Assembly (NCBI RefSeq): GCF_900182705.1
Contig: NZ_FXTP01000001.1
Coordinates: 62,001 to 126,000 of the forward strand
Length of the DNA: 64,000 bases
Direction of reading: 5' to 3'
From: Gracilimonas mengyeensis
GTDB lineage: Bacteria > Bacteroidota > Rhodothermia > Balneolales > Balneolaceae
Part shown: positions 41,389-49,130 of the stretch, piece after piece
Numbering within the stretch: position 1 is the stretch's first letter
Layout: every line of letters starts with the position of its first letter
Notes under the pieces: model-generated
What the model saw: only the letters and a program-made list of their open reading frames with translations
Database searches by the model: none
What the model was told of the DNA's origin: nothing
Translations under genes and position numbers: made by a program

Positions 41389-43884
41389 ATGAAGCAACTT
41401 CTCAGGCTGTTTAAGCCCGTTCTGAACTATAATTATTCTCATCCTTTCTGGGTTGTACTCATAAGCATCGGTTTAGCAGTATTTAGCGGCTATTATGCCC
41501 TGCAATTAAGGGTTGATACAGACATTGCCAATTTACTTCCGGAAGATCATCCCAACGTGGTAGCACTTGACCGCCTGAATGAAACCGTTGGCGGTGAAAC
41601 AGATATGGAAGTGGTGATTAGTTCTCCCAGTTTTGAGGCAAACAAAGCTTTTGCCGAAGACCTGATTGATGAAACTCTGAGACTATACTACCCACGCTAC
41701 GACGACAACTACTTTGAACGGGCTGAATTCAGGCGGGAAACCGAATTCACTGAAAATAACGCCTTATATCTTGCCAGCGAAAGTGAGCTTAATGAGATTA
41801 TTGATTGGCTGCAGGATGAGATCCAACAAGCCAAAGAAGAAGCCAATCCCTTTTATTTTGATCTTGGGGATGATGAAAGTGAAGAGGATGCACGGCCTGA
41901 AGATTTTGAGGAAAGTTACAAAACGCTGGTACCGTCTGAATATCCCATCAGTGAGGATAGCACTATTATGGTGCTTAAGTTTTATCCTACCGGCTCCAAG
42001 AGCGATATCCGGTATTTGGAAGACATGTTTGCTGCTTATGATTCTCTGTTAACCGCCATGAATCCGGCGGCATATCATCCCGAAATGGAAGTCCGGTTCG
42101 GTGGCCGGCTGAAGCGTCACCTTGAAGAACTTACCTCCATCATGGACGATGTGATGGGTAGCTTTGCCACCGGTTTCAGCAGTGTGGTGTTTTTAGTAAT
42201 GATGTATTTCTTCATCAAGAAATACTTGCACTACCGCAGGGGCACCAGAGGGAAGGGCAAGTATACCATTTGGTCTCATATCATCCGTATGCCGGTGCCC
42301 ATCTTAGTGATTGGTATACCGCTTATGATCAGCCTGGTGCTCACTTTTGGTATTACTTATTTCTATTTGGGCATGCTAAACACCATGACCTCTGTGCTAT
42401 TTGTGATTCTTTTTGGGCTGGGTATCGACTACGGTATTCACTTCTATGCACGGTATATTGAATTGCGTTCCAGTGGCTATAACGTGCACGATGCCATCAT
42501 GAAAACAAACGAGAAAACCGGGGAAGCTATCCTGGTATCGGCCTTTACCACAGCGGCTGCACTGTATATTTTAATGTTTGCGGATTTCCGCGGTTTCTCT
42601 GAATTCGGGTTTATTTCGGGTACAGGCATTTTGTTAGCCTTGTTGGGTATGTTGTACATTCTTCCTGCTTTACTAGTCATCCTTGATGAGCGGCTCAACT
42701 GGATTTTGATCAGTGAAAAACATGAAGATGAAAATACTGAAGGTCACCGTTATCCCTTTTCTAGAACCATTGTTACGGTTGGCTTGGTAGCCTCGGTAGT
42801 AGTATTGGCCTTTAGTCCCAATCTCAGTTTTCAATACGATTTTGGAGAGTTAGAACCCAAGTTTCCCGAATACGAAGAATTCCGTTCTTTTTCCAAACAG
42901 GTAAGCAGTTCAGACAAACGAAACCCTGCCTATATTGTAGCGGAAACCACAGAACAGGTGGAACAGATTGCTGCCATATTGAAAGAACGGGCTCGTCAGG
43001 ATACTACTTCTCCCACTATCGAAAGCGTGGAAACCCTGCAGGAGCGTTATCCAACTACAGAAGCTGAAGAGCAGGAAAAACTACAGAAAATAGCCCGGGT
43101 TCGGGAGTTACTTCAGGATCCCTTTTTGGTAGACCGTGATGATGAGGACCTGGAAAAACTCCGGAAGGCCGCTCAAACCAGAGAGCCGTTTTCTATCGAA
43201 CAGATTCCCGATTATTTGAAATCCCGTTTTATCACCAAGGATGGTGAAGTAGGGCGTTTTGTGATCGTGTATCCTTCTGTGGGTTTATCTGATGGCCGGC
43301 AATCCATTGCCTTTAAGAACGATGTAGGCGTAGTAAGGCTGGATAGCGGAGAGGAATTCTATGCCGCCAGCACCACTATTGTGGCAGCCTCTATGCTTGA
43401 CTTAATGCGGACGGAAAGTCCGTACATGGTGGGGGCTACGTTCATATTCATTTATTTCTTCATGCTGTTTTCATTCCGTTCATTCAGGTGGTCTATCATT
43501 GCCATGTTGCCATTATTGGTTGGTTTGTTGTGGCTGTTTGGGTTGATGCTCATCTTTGGCTTACAGTTTAATTTCTATAACCTGGTTGTTCTTCCGGCTA
43601 TTTTGGGCATTGGAGAAGACAGCGGCGTACATCTGGCTCACCGATATCGTGAAGAAGGTAAAAACAGTATGTGGCAGGTGCTTTCCAGTACGGGACAGCA
43701 TATAACCATGGGCTCACTTACCACCATGTTAGGTTTCGCCGGATTGTTATTTACCAATCACCCCGGCCTGCAATCTATCGGTGTGATGGCGGTACTCGGT
43801 ATTGGGATGACCTTGCTGGCCTCCATTACTTTTATGCCGGCATTGATTCAGTTTCTGGAAGATAAAGACTGGATTCGATTCTGA
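41389..43884 (+). CDS. MMPL/RND-family exporter (hydrophobe efflux type)
   Basis: An 831-residue protein with two repeats, each with an N-terminal membrane helix, a large periplasmic domain and five membrane helices of the SSD/MMPL type: residues about 255-440 and 690-825. The opening is FSGYYALQLRVDTDIANLLPEDHPN, normal for bacterial HpnN/MMPL exporters, and the second half has FYNLVVLPAILGIGEDSGVHLAHRY with acidic residues likely in proton relay. Related proteins move hopanoids, lipids or sterols to the outer membrane. No membrane-fusion protein or TolC gene adjoins it. Inner membrane. Confidence 0.88.
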   Translation: MKQLLRLFKPVLNYNYSHPFWVVLISIGLAVFSGYYALQLRVDTDIANLLPEDHPNVVALDRLNETVGGETDMEVVISSPSFEANKAFAEDLIDETLRLYYPRYDDNYFERAEFRRETEFTENNALYLASESELNEIIDWLQDEIQQAKEEANPFYFDLGDDESEEDARPEDFEESYKTLVPSEYPISEDSTIMVLKFYPTGSKSDIRYLEDMFAAYDSLLTAMNPAAYHPEMEVRFGGRLKRHLEELTSIMDDVMGSFATGFSSVVFLVMMYFFIKKYLHYRRGTRGKGKYTIWSHIIRMPVPILVIGIPLMISLVLTFGITYFYLGMLNTMTSVLFVILFGLGIDYGIHFYARYIELRSSGYNVHDAIMKTNEKTGEAILVSAFTTAAALYILMFADFRGFSEFGFISGTGILLALLGMLYILPALLVILDERLNWILISEKHEDENTEGHRYPFSRTIVTVGLVASVVVLAFSPNLSFQYDFGELEPKFPEYEEFRSFSKQVSSSDKRNPAYIVAETTEQVEQIAAILKERARQDTTSPTIESVETLQERYPTTEAEEQEKLQKIARVRELLQDPFLVDRDDEDLEKLRKAAQTREPFSIEQIPDYLKSRFITKDGEVGRFVIVYPSVGLSDGRQSIAFKNDVGVVRLDSGEEFYAASTTIVAASMLDLMRTESPYMVGATFIFIYFFMLFSFRSFRWSIIAMLPLLVGLLWLFGLMLIFGLQFNFYNLVVLPAILGIGEDSGVHLAHRYREEGKNSMWQVLSSTGQHITMGSLTTMLGFAGLLFTNHPGLQSIGVMAVLGIGMTLLASITFMPALIQFLEDKDWIRF

Positions 43885-44047
43885 TCTGATCCTGGCTTTT
43901 AATGTGATAGGATGAATAGAACTTTCGGTCCTATTTGCAGTGGTATAAGGGAGTAAAATTTTAGCTCAGTTTTCTAACGGCTTTTGCGAAGAATTAAGTA
44001 AGTTCAGGCCGTTGGAAATCTCTCATTCACTTTAACAAAATGTACTT

Positions 44048-46033
44048 ATGCTGAGAAAAACCGGGATACTGCTTCTTTTAATTTTTGGGTTTCAAACATT
44101 CGTAAATGCCCAGGTAAAACTCCCCAAACTGATCAATGACCATATGGTCCTGCAAAGGGATACAGAACTCACCTTATGGGGCTGGGCCTCACCTGGGGAA
44201 GAAGTACAAGTGGAATTTGCGGGATTCAAAAGAACAACTACAACCCAACCCGACAGTACCTGGCAAGTACAATTTCCTCCGCAAGAAGCTGGTGGTCCAT
44301 ATGAGGTTACCATTTCTGGCAGTAACACCATCACCCTAAAAAACATAATGCTTGGTGATGTATGGGTAGCTTCGGGCCAATCCAATATGGAATTGCCGAT
44401 GTACCGGGTAGCCCCGTTGTATGAAGAGGAAATGCGTCAGGCAGATTATCCCCGGATTCGCTATTTCAATGTGCCTCAGCGATATAATTTTGACAAGGAG
44501 CAACAAGATTTGGCAGAAGGTAGCTGGCAGATTATTCACCCTGATGTGATTCGCCAGGTATCAGCCTTAGCATACTTTTTTGCCCGGCGCCTGCATGAGG
44601 AGTACGAAGTTCCTGTAGGGATTATCAACTCAAGCCTGGGTGGGTCACCGGTAGAGGCGTGGATGAGTGAGGAAGCGCTCAAAGAATTTCCAAGGCATTA
44701 CCATGAAGCCTTGCGCTATAAGAATGATGAGATGATTACCAATATTCAAGCCGCCGATCAAAGCCGGATGAACACGTGGTTTCATGTTTCAAATACGCTG
44801 GATAAGGGTTATGATGGAATCAAATGGTCAAGCCCGGAACTGGATGACAGCAAGTGGGGCACGGTAGAATTGCCCGGTTTTTGGGATGAAGCTGTATTTC
44901 GTAATTCTAAGGGAAAAGAACTCAAGCCCGGTAACGAGAACGGGACGGTTCATCTAAAAGGAAAAAACGGCGTAGTTTGGTATCGCAAAACGATTGAAGT
45001 GCCTGAATCTATGACAGGCATGCCGGTTGAGCTGGAACTGGGACGTATTGTAGATGCCGATTCTACTTTTATAAATGGCGTGTTTGTTGGAAACACTACC
45101 TATCAATATCCGCCGCGCTGGTATACTGTTCCTGCCGGTATTTTGAAAGCGGACGAAAATGTAATTGCCGTTCGGGTGGTCAACCAGCAAGGGGCCGGGG
45201 GATTCTTTCACGATAAACCTTATGAGCTTCGAACCGATACAGATACGCTGAATCTGGAAGGCCGCTGGAAATATAAGCTTGGGATTGAGATGCCGCCGCT
45301 TGCCAGCCAGACTTTTATACGCTGGAAACCGCTGGGACTTTTTAATGGGATGATTGCCCCGCTGTTAAATTTCGAGATTAAAGGCGTGATTTGGTACCAG
45401 GGAGAATCCAATGTGGGCGATGAGGAAGAATATGCTAAATCATTCCCTGCCATGATCAGCAATTGGAGAAATCGTTGGGAGTTGCCTGAACTGCCATTTT
45501 TATATGTGCAACTGGCCAATTTTATGAAAGCCTATGACAAACCTACTGACAGTGAATGGGCACGGCTACGGGAGGCTCAGGCAAAAGCACTGGAAATGCC
45601 ATATACCGGTATGGCCGTAGCCATTGATGTAGGGGAGTGGAACGATATCCATCCCTTAAACAAAAAATCGGTAGGCGAACGACTGGCTCAAGCAGCCAGA
45701 CATGTGGCTTATGGTGAGCAGGACGTTGTACCAATGGGGCCTGTGTACGCCGGAATGGAGAAAAAAGGCTCACGCATTGAAATCTCCTTTAAAAACACCG
45801 GTAGCGGATTAATAATAAAGGGAGAGTCACTAAAAGAAATAGCCATTGCCGGTCCTTCCGGAGAGTTTGAATGGGCAAGGGCAGATGTACAAGGTGACAA
45901 GTTGATTGTTTGGCATCCGGCGATTGAAAATCCGGTTGCAGTACGCTACGCCTGGGCGGATAATCCCGACGATGCCAATTTGTATAATCAGGAAGGATTG
46001 CCCGCAGCACCATTTAGAACCGATAGCTGGTAA
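44048..46033 (+). CDS. Secreted sialate O-acetylesterase family protein
   Basis: A 661-residue secreted enzyme. The signal peptide ends TFVNAQ (about residue 22). Block I of the SGNH esterase is VASGQSNMELPM with nucleophile S112, and a later signature is WYQGESNVGDEEEYAKSFP. The Asp-His pair is in NDIHPLNK near residue 540. Between the two halves (about 235-415) sits a galactose-binding/jelly-roll insert as in glycoside hydrolase family 2 (VWYRKTIEVPESM, ADSTFINGVFVG), typical for this family. It removes acetyl groups from sialic acids or xylan-type glycans; the real substrate is unclear. A terminator follows. Confidence 0.92.
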   Translation: MLRKTGILLLLIFGFQTFVNAQVKLPKLINDHMVLQRDTELTLWGWASPGEEVQVEFAGFKRTTTTQPDSTWQVQFPPQEAGGPYEVTISGSNTITLKNIMLGDVWVASGQSNMELPMYRVAPLYEEEMRQADYPRIRYFNVPQRYNFDKEQQDLAEGSWQIIHPDVIRQVSALAYFFARRLHEEYEVPVGIINSSLGGSPVEAWMSEEALKEFPRHYHEALRYKNDEMITNIQAADQSRMNTWFHVSNTLDKGYDGIKWSSPELDDSKWGTVELPGFWDEAVFRNSKGKELKPGNENGTVHLKGKNGVVWYRKTIEVPESMTGMPVELELGRIVDADSTFINGVFVGNTTYQYPPRWYTVPAGILKADENVIAVRVVNQQGAGGFFHDKPYELRTDTDTLNLEGRWKYKLGIEMPPLASQTFIRWKPLGLFNGMIAPLLNFEIKGVIWYQGESNVGDEEEYAKSFPAMISNWRNRWELPELPFLYVQLANFMKAYDKPTDSEWARLREAQAKALEMPYTGMAVAIDVGEWNDIHPLNKKSVGERLAQAARHVAYGEQDVVPMGPVYAGMEKKGSRIEISFKNTGSGLIIKGESLKEIAIAGPSGEFEWARADVQGDKLIVWHPAIENPVAVRYAWADNPDDANLYNQEGLPAAPFRTDSW

Positions 46034-46063
46034 ATGTATAGTGTTTTTTTGAGCTGAAACTAC

Positions 46064-46090
46064 AAGCGGTCTAAAACAGGCCGCTTTTTT
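46064..46090 (+). terminator. Rho-independent terminator of the esterase gene
   Basis: AAGCGG (46064-46069) pairs with CCGCTT (46081-46086) around an 11-nt loop and is followed by Ts. Confidence 0.75.
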
Positions 46091-46118
46091 TATTGGTCCC
46101 AGCCGAAGGTTAAAAACC

Positions 46119-46395
46119 CTGCACTTTTAGTGCAGCACTTTAATATTCCGAAAAAATCTAATGGCTAAGATCATGGGGTCATTCAGAAGCTACCGCTGAT
46201 GAACCTTAGCCAAGAAATGATTGCCAACCAACCAGTGGCAATAGCGCATGAGCCGCTGGAAATATAGTTCAGGAAATTGGTTGAAGATGCTCCGCAAAAT
46301 GCAAGGTCCATCGGGGGTACCCTCTGGATGACCGGGATGATGTGGAGACCGGGACTTTCAGTCCCCAACCAAACCCCTGCACTTTCAGTGCAGGG
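46119..46395. repeat. Cluster of three ACTTTCAGT-core hairpins in a 720-bp spacer
   Basis: The spacer 46034-46753 holds three stem-loops sharing the core ACTTTYAGT: CTGCACT-TTT-AGTGCAG (46119-46135), GGGACT-TTC-AGTCCC (46351-46365) and CCCTGCACT-TTC-AGTGCAGGG (46375-46395). The outer two share the CTGCACT stem, and the middle one has another stem on the same core. Between them (46136-46350) are 215 bp without a credible gene. The part 46396-46753 is A+T rich and shows nothing definite beyond the promoter of the next gene. Confidence 0.55.
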
Positions 46396-46765
46396 TGGTT
46401 TAGTGCGAAATCATTCATATCAACAATTAAGCTGATCGATAAGGCGAAAGAGCATGTAATAAGTATTAGTATTTCAATTCTAACTAATTGAATATCAATT
46501 AGCTATACTATTTTGAAGCTTTTGTTTTTATGTTTTGATAACAAACACAGCTGAGAACCTTCCCTATATTTCTTTTGTTAAGAGTAAAGACTACGAAAGT
46601 CCATCTCAGTCGAAGCCATTGAGATTTCAATTTCGGTTGGCAGGATTTTTAGAAAAACTGACAACTTTGTTGCACTACTAAAAGAAGGCAAGGTTTTTGT
46701 AGTAGTATCTACAATAGTTGAAGATTATTAAATAAAAACGGCAAGAACACTATTTGGTAACGCGT

Positions 46766-47374
46766 ATGAATGAAGAAAAAAAATTAACCATAGCTATTGC
46801 AGGAACGGGAGAAGGTATAAAAAGCGGCATAGCTGACAGGCTGGCTACTACAAATGTAAAACTGTTACTCTGTGACGAAACCGATATCAAAAAAGCTGAA
46901 CATCTCGGGGATGAAATTGTCCAAAAAAATGCCTCAGCGGATGTTGAGGTGATGGACTGCCTGAAGAAAACCACAAGAGCTGCTGATATTATTATTCTGG
47001 CTATGCCACATAAGCGGCAGAGAGCGGTAGCTGAGATTATTCGTGAGGCTGCACGCAACAAAATTGTGATTTCTCTGAGTATGCCCAAATTGCCTTCTTT
47101 TCAGGGAGTGCTGCAAAACATGAACAGCGGCGTGGCCCTTCAAATGCAGGAATTGTTGCCGGAATCAAGGATAGTGGCTGCGTTAAATAGTTCGGCTTCC
47201 GATGTAATTGGAAAACAAATTAACCGTCCTGTAGAAATATTTTTAGCTGGAAATGATGGCGAAGCCGTGGAAAGCGTGTCCGATTTGATCAAAAAAGCGG
47301 GTTTGATTCCTGTAAAAACCGGCCGACTTAGCCCGTTGTCAATTTTCAACGAAGACAAATTTCACAAAGCGTAA
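46766..47374 (+). CDS. NADPH-dependent F420-reductase-like protein
   Basis: A 202-residue Rossmann protein starting at ATG 46766 (MNEEKKLTIAIAGTGEGI); an upstream TTG is possible. The glycine-rich turn AIAGTGEGIKSGIADRLA and ADIIILAMPHKRQRAVAEII match the NADP oxidoreductase, coenzyme-F420-dependent family (Npd/FNO fold), with the later conserved SRIVAALNSSASDVIG. Bacteroidota lack F420, so it likely uses flavin or another substrate; true role unknown. The QorB-like gene follows after 34 bp and both handle NADPH. Confidence 0.75.
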   Translation: MNEEKKLTIAIAGTGEGIKSGIADRLATTNVKLLLCDETDIKKAEHLGDEIVQKNASADVEVMDCLKKTTRAADIIILAMPHKRQRAVAEIIREAARNKIVISLSMPKLPSFQGVLQNMNSGVALQMQELLPESRIVAALNSSASDVIGKQINRPVEIFLAGNDGEAVESVSDLIKKAGLIPVKTGRLSPLSIFNEDKFHKA

Positions 47375-47408
47375 TTGATATAATTATAAAATAACAACCA
47401 ATATACCT

Positions 47409-48266
47409 ATGATACTTATTACCGGAGCAAATGGAAATTTAGGATCTTTAACCATCGATCATCTCCTCGAAAAACATCCCAATCAAAAAGTTGCCGGATT
47501 GGTTCGAAGTGAAGAAAAAGGCGAGGAACTGAAAGAAAAAGGCGTAGAGATTAGGATTGGAGACTATTACAAACCTGATACCTTGGCGGCTGCCATGGAA
47601 GATGTTGACACAGTACTGTTGATTTCATCCAGCTCCATGGAAGATCGCATCGGTCAACACAAAAATGTGATCGACGCTGCCAGGGAGCAGGGCGTGAACC
47701 AGATTTTCTACACCAGCATTGTACAAGCAGACAAGTTGCTAAGCCCTATGGCCACGGATCACTTTGAGACGGAAAAACTGATCAAAGCATCCGGATTGAA
47801 GTACACTATATACCGGAATACGTTTTACACTGAATTCTTCCCAATGTTTTTGGGGGATGCCTTGGAATCAGGCGAATGGTATATGCCTTCGAATGGACAA
47901 AAAGTAAATTTTGCTTATCGTTCTGAGATGGCGGAAGCCTTGGCTAATGGATTAGCAACGGCATCAGAACATGAAAACAACATTTACGAAATAACTTCAG
48001 GTGAAGCTCATACGCTGGTAGAATACGCTCAAATTCTTTCTAAAGAAGCTGACACAGAAATTAACTACCATGACGTGTCCGTGGAGGATTTTGAAGCCCA
48101 GCTGAAAGAAGCCGGATTGCCGGATGATGTGGTCGGCTTAAGCGTGATGTCTGCCAAGACATTTGCTAATGGCGCATTGGATTATACCGAAGACCATTTG
48201 GAGCAATTATTGGGACGTGAGCCCAAAACCACCAAGCAGTTTATTAAGGAATTCACCAGTTCCTGA
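47409..48266 (+). CDS. NAD(P)H:quinone oxidoreductase QorB-like (atypical SDR)
   Basis: A 285-residue NmrA/QorB-type atypical short-chain dehydrogenase. The nucleotide-binding motif is ITGANGNLGSLTID, with DVDTVLLISSSSMEDRIGQH, YTSIVQADKL and the ETEKLIKASGLKYTIYRNTFY line that defines the QOR2 group. Such enzymes reduce quinones or sense NADPH. Located 34 bp after the F420-reductase-like gene and ended by a terminator. Confidence 0.88.
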   Translation: MILITGANGNLGSLTIDHLLEKHPNQKVAGLVRSEEKGEELKEKGVEIRIGDYYKPDTLAAAMEDVDTVLLISSSSMEDRIGQHKNVIDAAREQGVNQIFYTSIVQADKLLSPMATDHFETEKLIKASGLKYTIYRNTFYTEFFPMFLGDALESGEWYMPSNGQKVNFAYRSEMAEALANGLATASEHENNIYEITSGEAHTLVEYAQILSKEADTEINYHDVSVEDFEAQLKEAGLPDDVVGLSVMSAKTFANGALDYTEDHLEQLLGREPKTTKQFIKEFTSS

Positions 48267-48299
48267 GACTATCTAACTAATTAACTAATCTTTGTTAGG

Positions 48300-48336
48300 C
48301 TCCAGTGAGATTAAAGCTTGCTGGAGTTTTCTTTTT
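48300..48336 (+). terminator. Rho-independent terminator of the QorB-like gene
   Basis: CTCCAG (48300-48305) with CTGGAG (48321-48326), 15-nt loop, then TTTTCTTTTT. It lies immediately before the VOC start at 48353, which argues against the longer VOC reading frame beginning at 48305. Confidence 0.75.
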
Positions 48337-48352
48337 AAAAATCCTTCTTATT

Positions 48353-48844
48353 ATGTCTAAATCCTATCAAATTCCTGCTCAAACCCGCATTGGCCATGTT
48401 CACCTTAAGGTTTCCGATTTAGACCGTTCGCTTTCCTTTTATTGTGATGTGCTTGGCTTTGAGCTGATTACAAAATATGGCCGACAAGCTGCGTTCATTT
48501 CTGCCGGTGGCTATCATCACCATATTGGTTTGAATACCTGGCATAGCGAGGGCGCTCCACCTGCCCCCAAAAACCAGCCGGGATTATTTCACACAGCTAT
48601 TCTATATCCCACCCGAAAAGATTTGGCAGAAATAGTGAAACGGCTATTTGATGAAGGATATCCCATAAGCGGTGCCAGTGATCATGGGGTATCGGAGGCC
48701 ATTTATTTAGATGATCCGGATGGAAATGGGGTAGAGCTGTATCGTGATCGTCCCCGCGATGAATGGCCTGAGGATGATGACGGTAATATTAAAATGGTTA
48801 CCGAACCGCTGGATATTCAAGATTTGCTCTCCGAATTGGGGTAG
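48353..48844 (+). CDS. VOC-family metalloenzyme (glyoxalase/dioxygenase fold)
   Basis: A 163-residue protein from ATG 48353. The two beta-alpha-beta-beta-beta modules are visible: TRIGHVHLKVSDLDRSLSFY, CDVLGFELITKYG, GGYHHHIGLNTW and AIYLDDPDGNGVELYRDRP. The likely metal ligands are the His of GHVHLKV, the His of FHTAIL and the Glu of NGVELY. It resembles CatE-type catechol-2,3-dioxygenase-like proteins of Firmicutes, but the substrate cannot be told. The upstream hairpin excludes the earlier start. Confidence 0.86.
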   Translation: MSKSYQIPAQTRIGHVHLKVSDLDRSLSFYCDVLGFELITKYGRQAAFISAGGYHHHIGLNTWHSEGAPPAPKNQPGLFHTAILYPTRKDLAEIVKRLFDEGYPISGASDHGVSEAIYLDDPDGNGVELYRDRPRDEWPEDDDGNIKMVTEPLDIQDLLSELG

Positions 48845-48858
48845 GAGATATTATATTA

Positions 48859-48955
48859 AAGATTGAAGATCAAAAGATGGAAGATTAAAAGATGGAAGAT
48901 TGGAGTAAATTTGCAATCTGCAATTTTCTATTTTTAAATCTTCTATTTCTTTTCT
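48859..48955. repeat. Periodic AAGATGGAAGATT intergenic element
   Basis: AAAAGATGGAAGATT occurs twice in tandem (48872-48886 and 48887-48901), preceded by a degenerate copy. It faces an imperfect reverse complement TTTTTAAATCTTCTATTTC near 48931-48950. The centre is the palindrome TTGCA-ATC-TGCAA (48911-48923). A cognate fragment, TTTGTAATCTGCAATCTTTA, is at 39780. The style is as at 1238, the units differ. Confidence 0.6.
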
Positions 48956-49130
48956 TGCAAGCGCTTTTCTCCGCTTTATAAATTATTCACAAACCTTTTG
49001 CATACTTAAAGCACCGATTTCCTCGTCTGTGGTTGTAATGTTACTACGAGGTCAATGACCGGCATATAAAGATGCCATCGGATGAAGAGACCGGAACTCC
49101 ATTAAATATCAATTAAACAGAGGTTCTGTC

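Noticed and set aside
46183-46368. 61-codon minus-strand frame in the hairpin-rich spacer
   Set aside because: No start context and no family; it overlaps one of the hairpins. Could be a decayed fragment, but nothing supports a gene.
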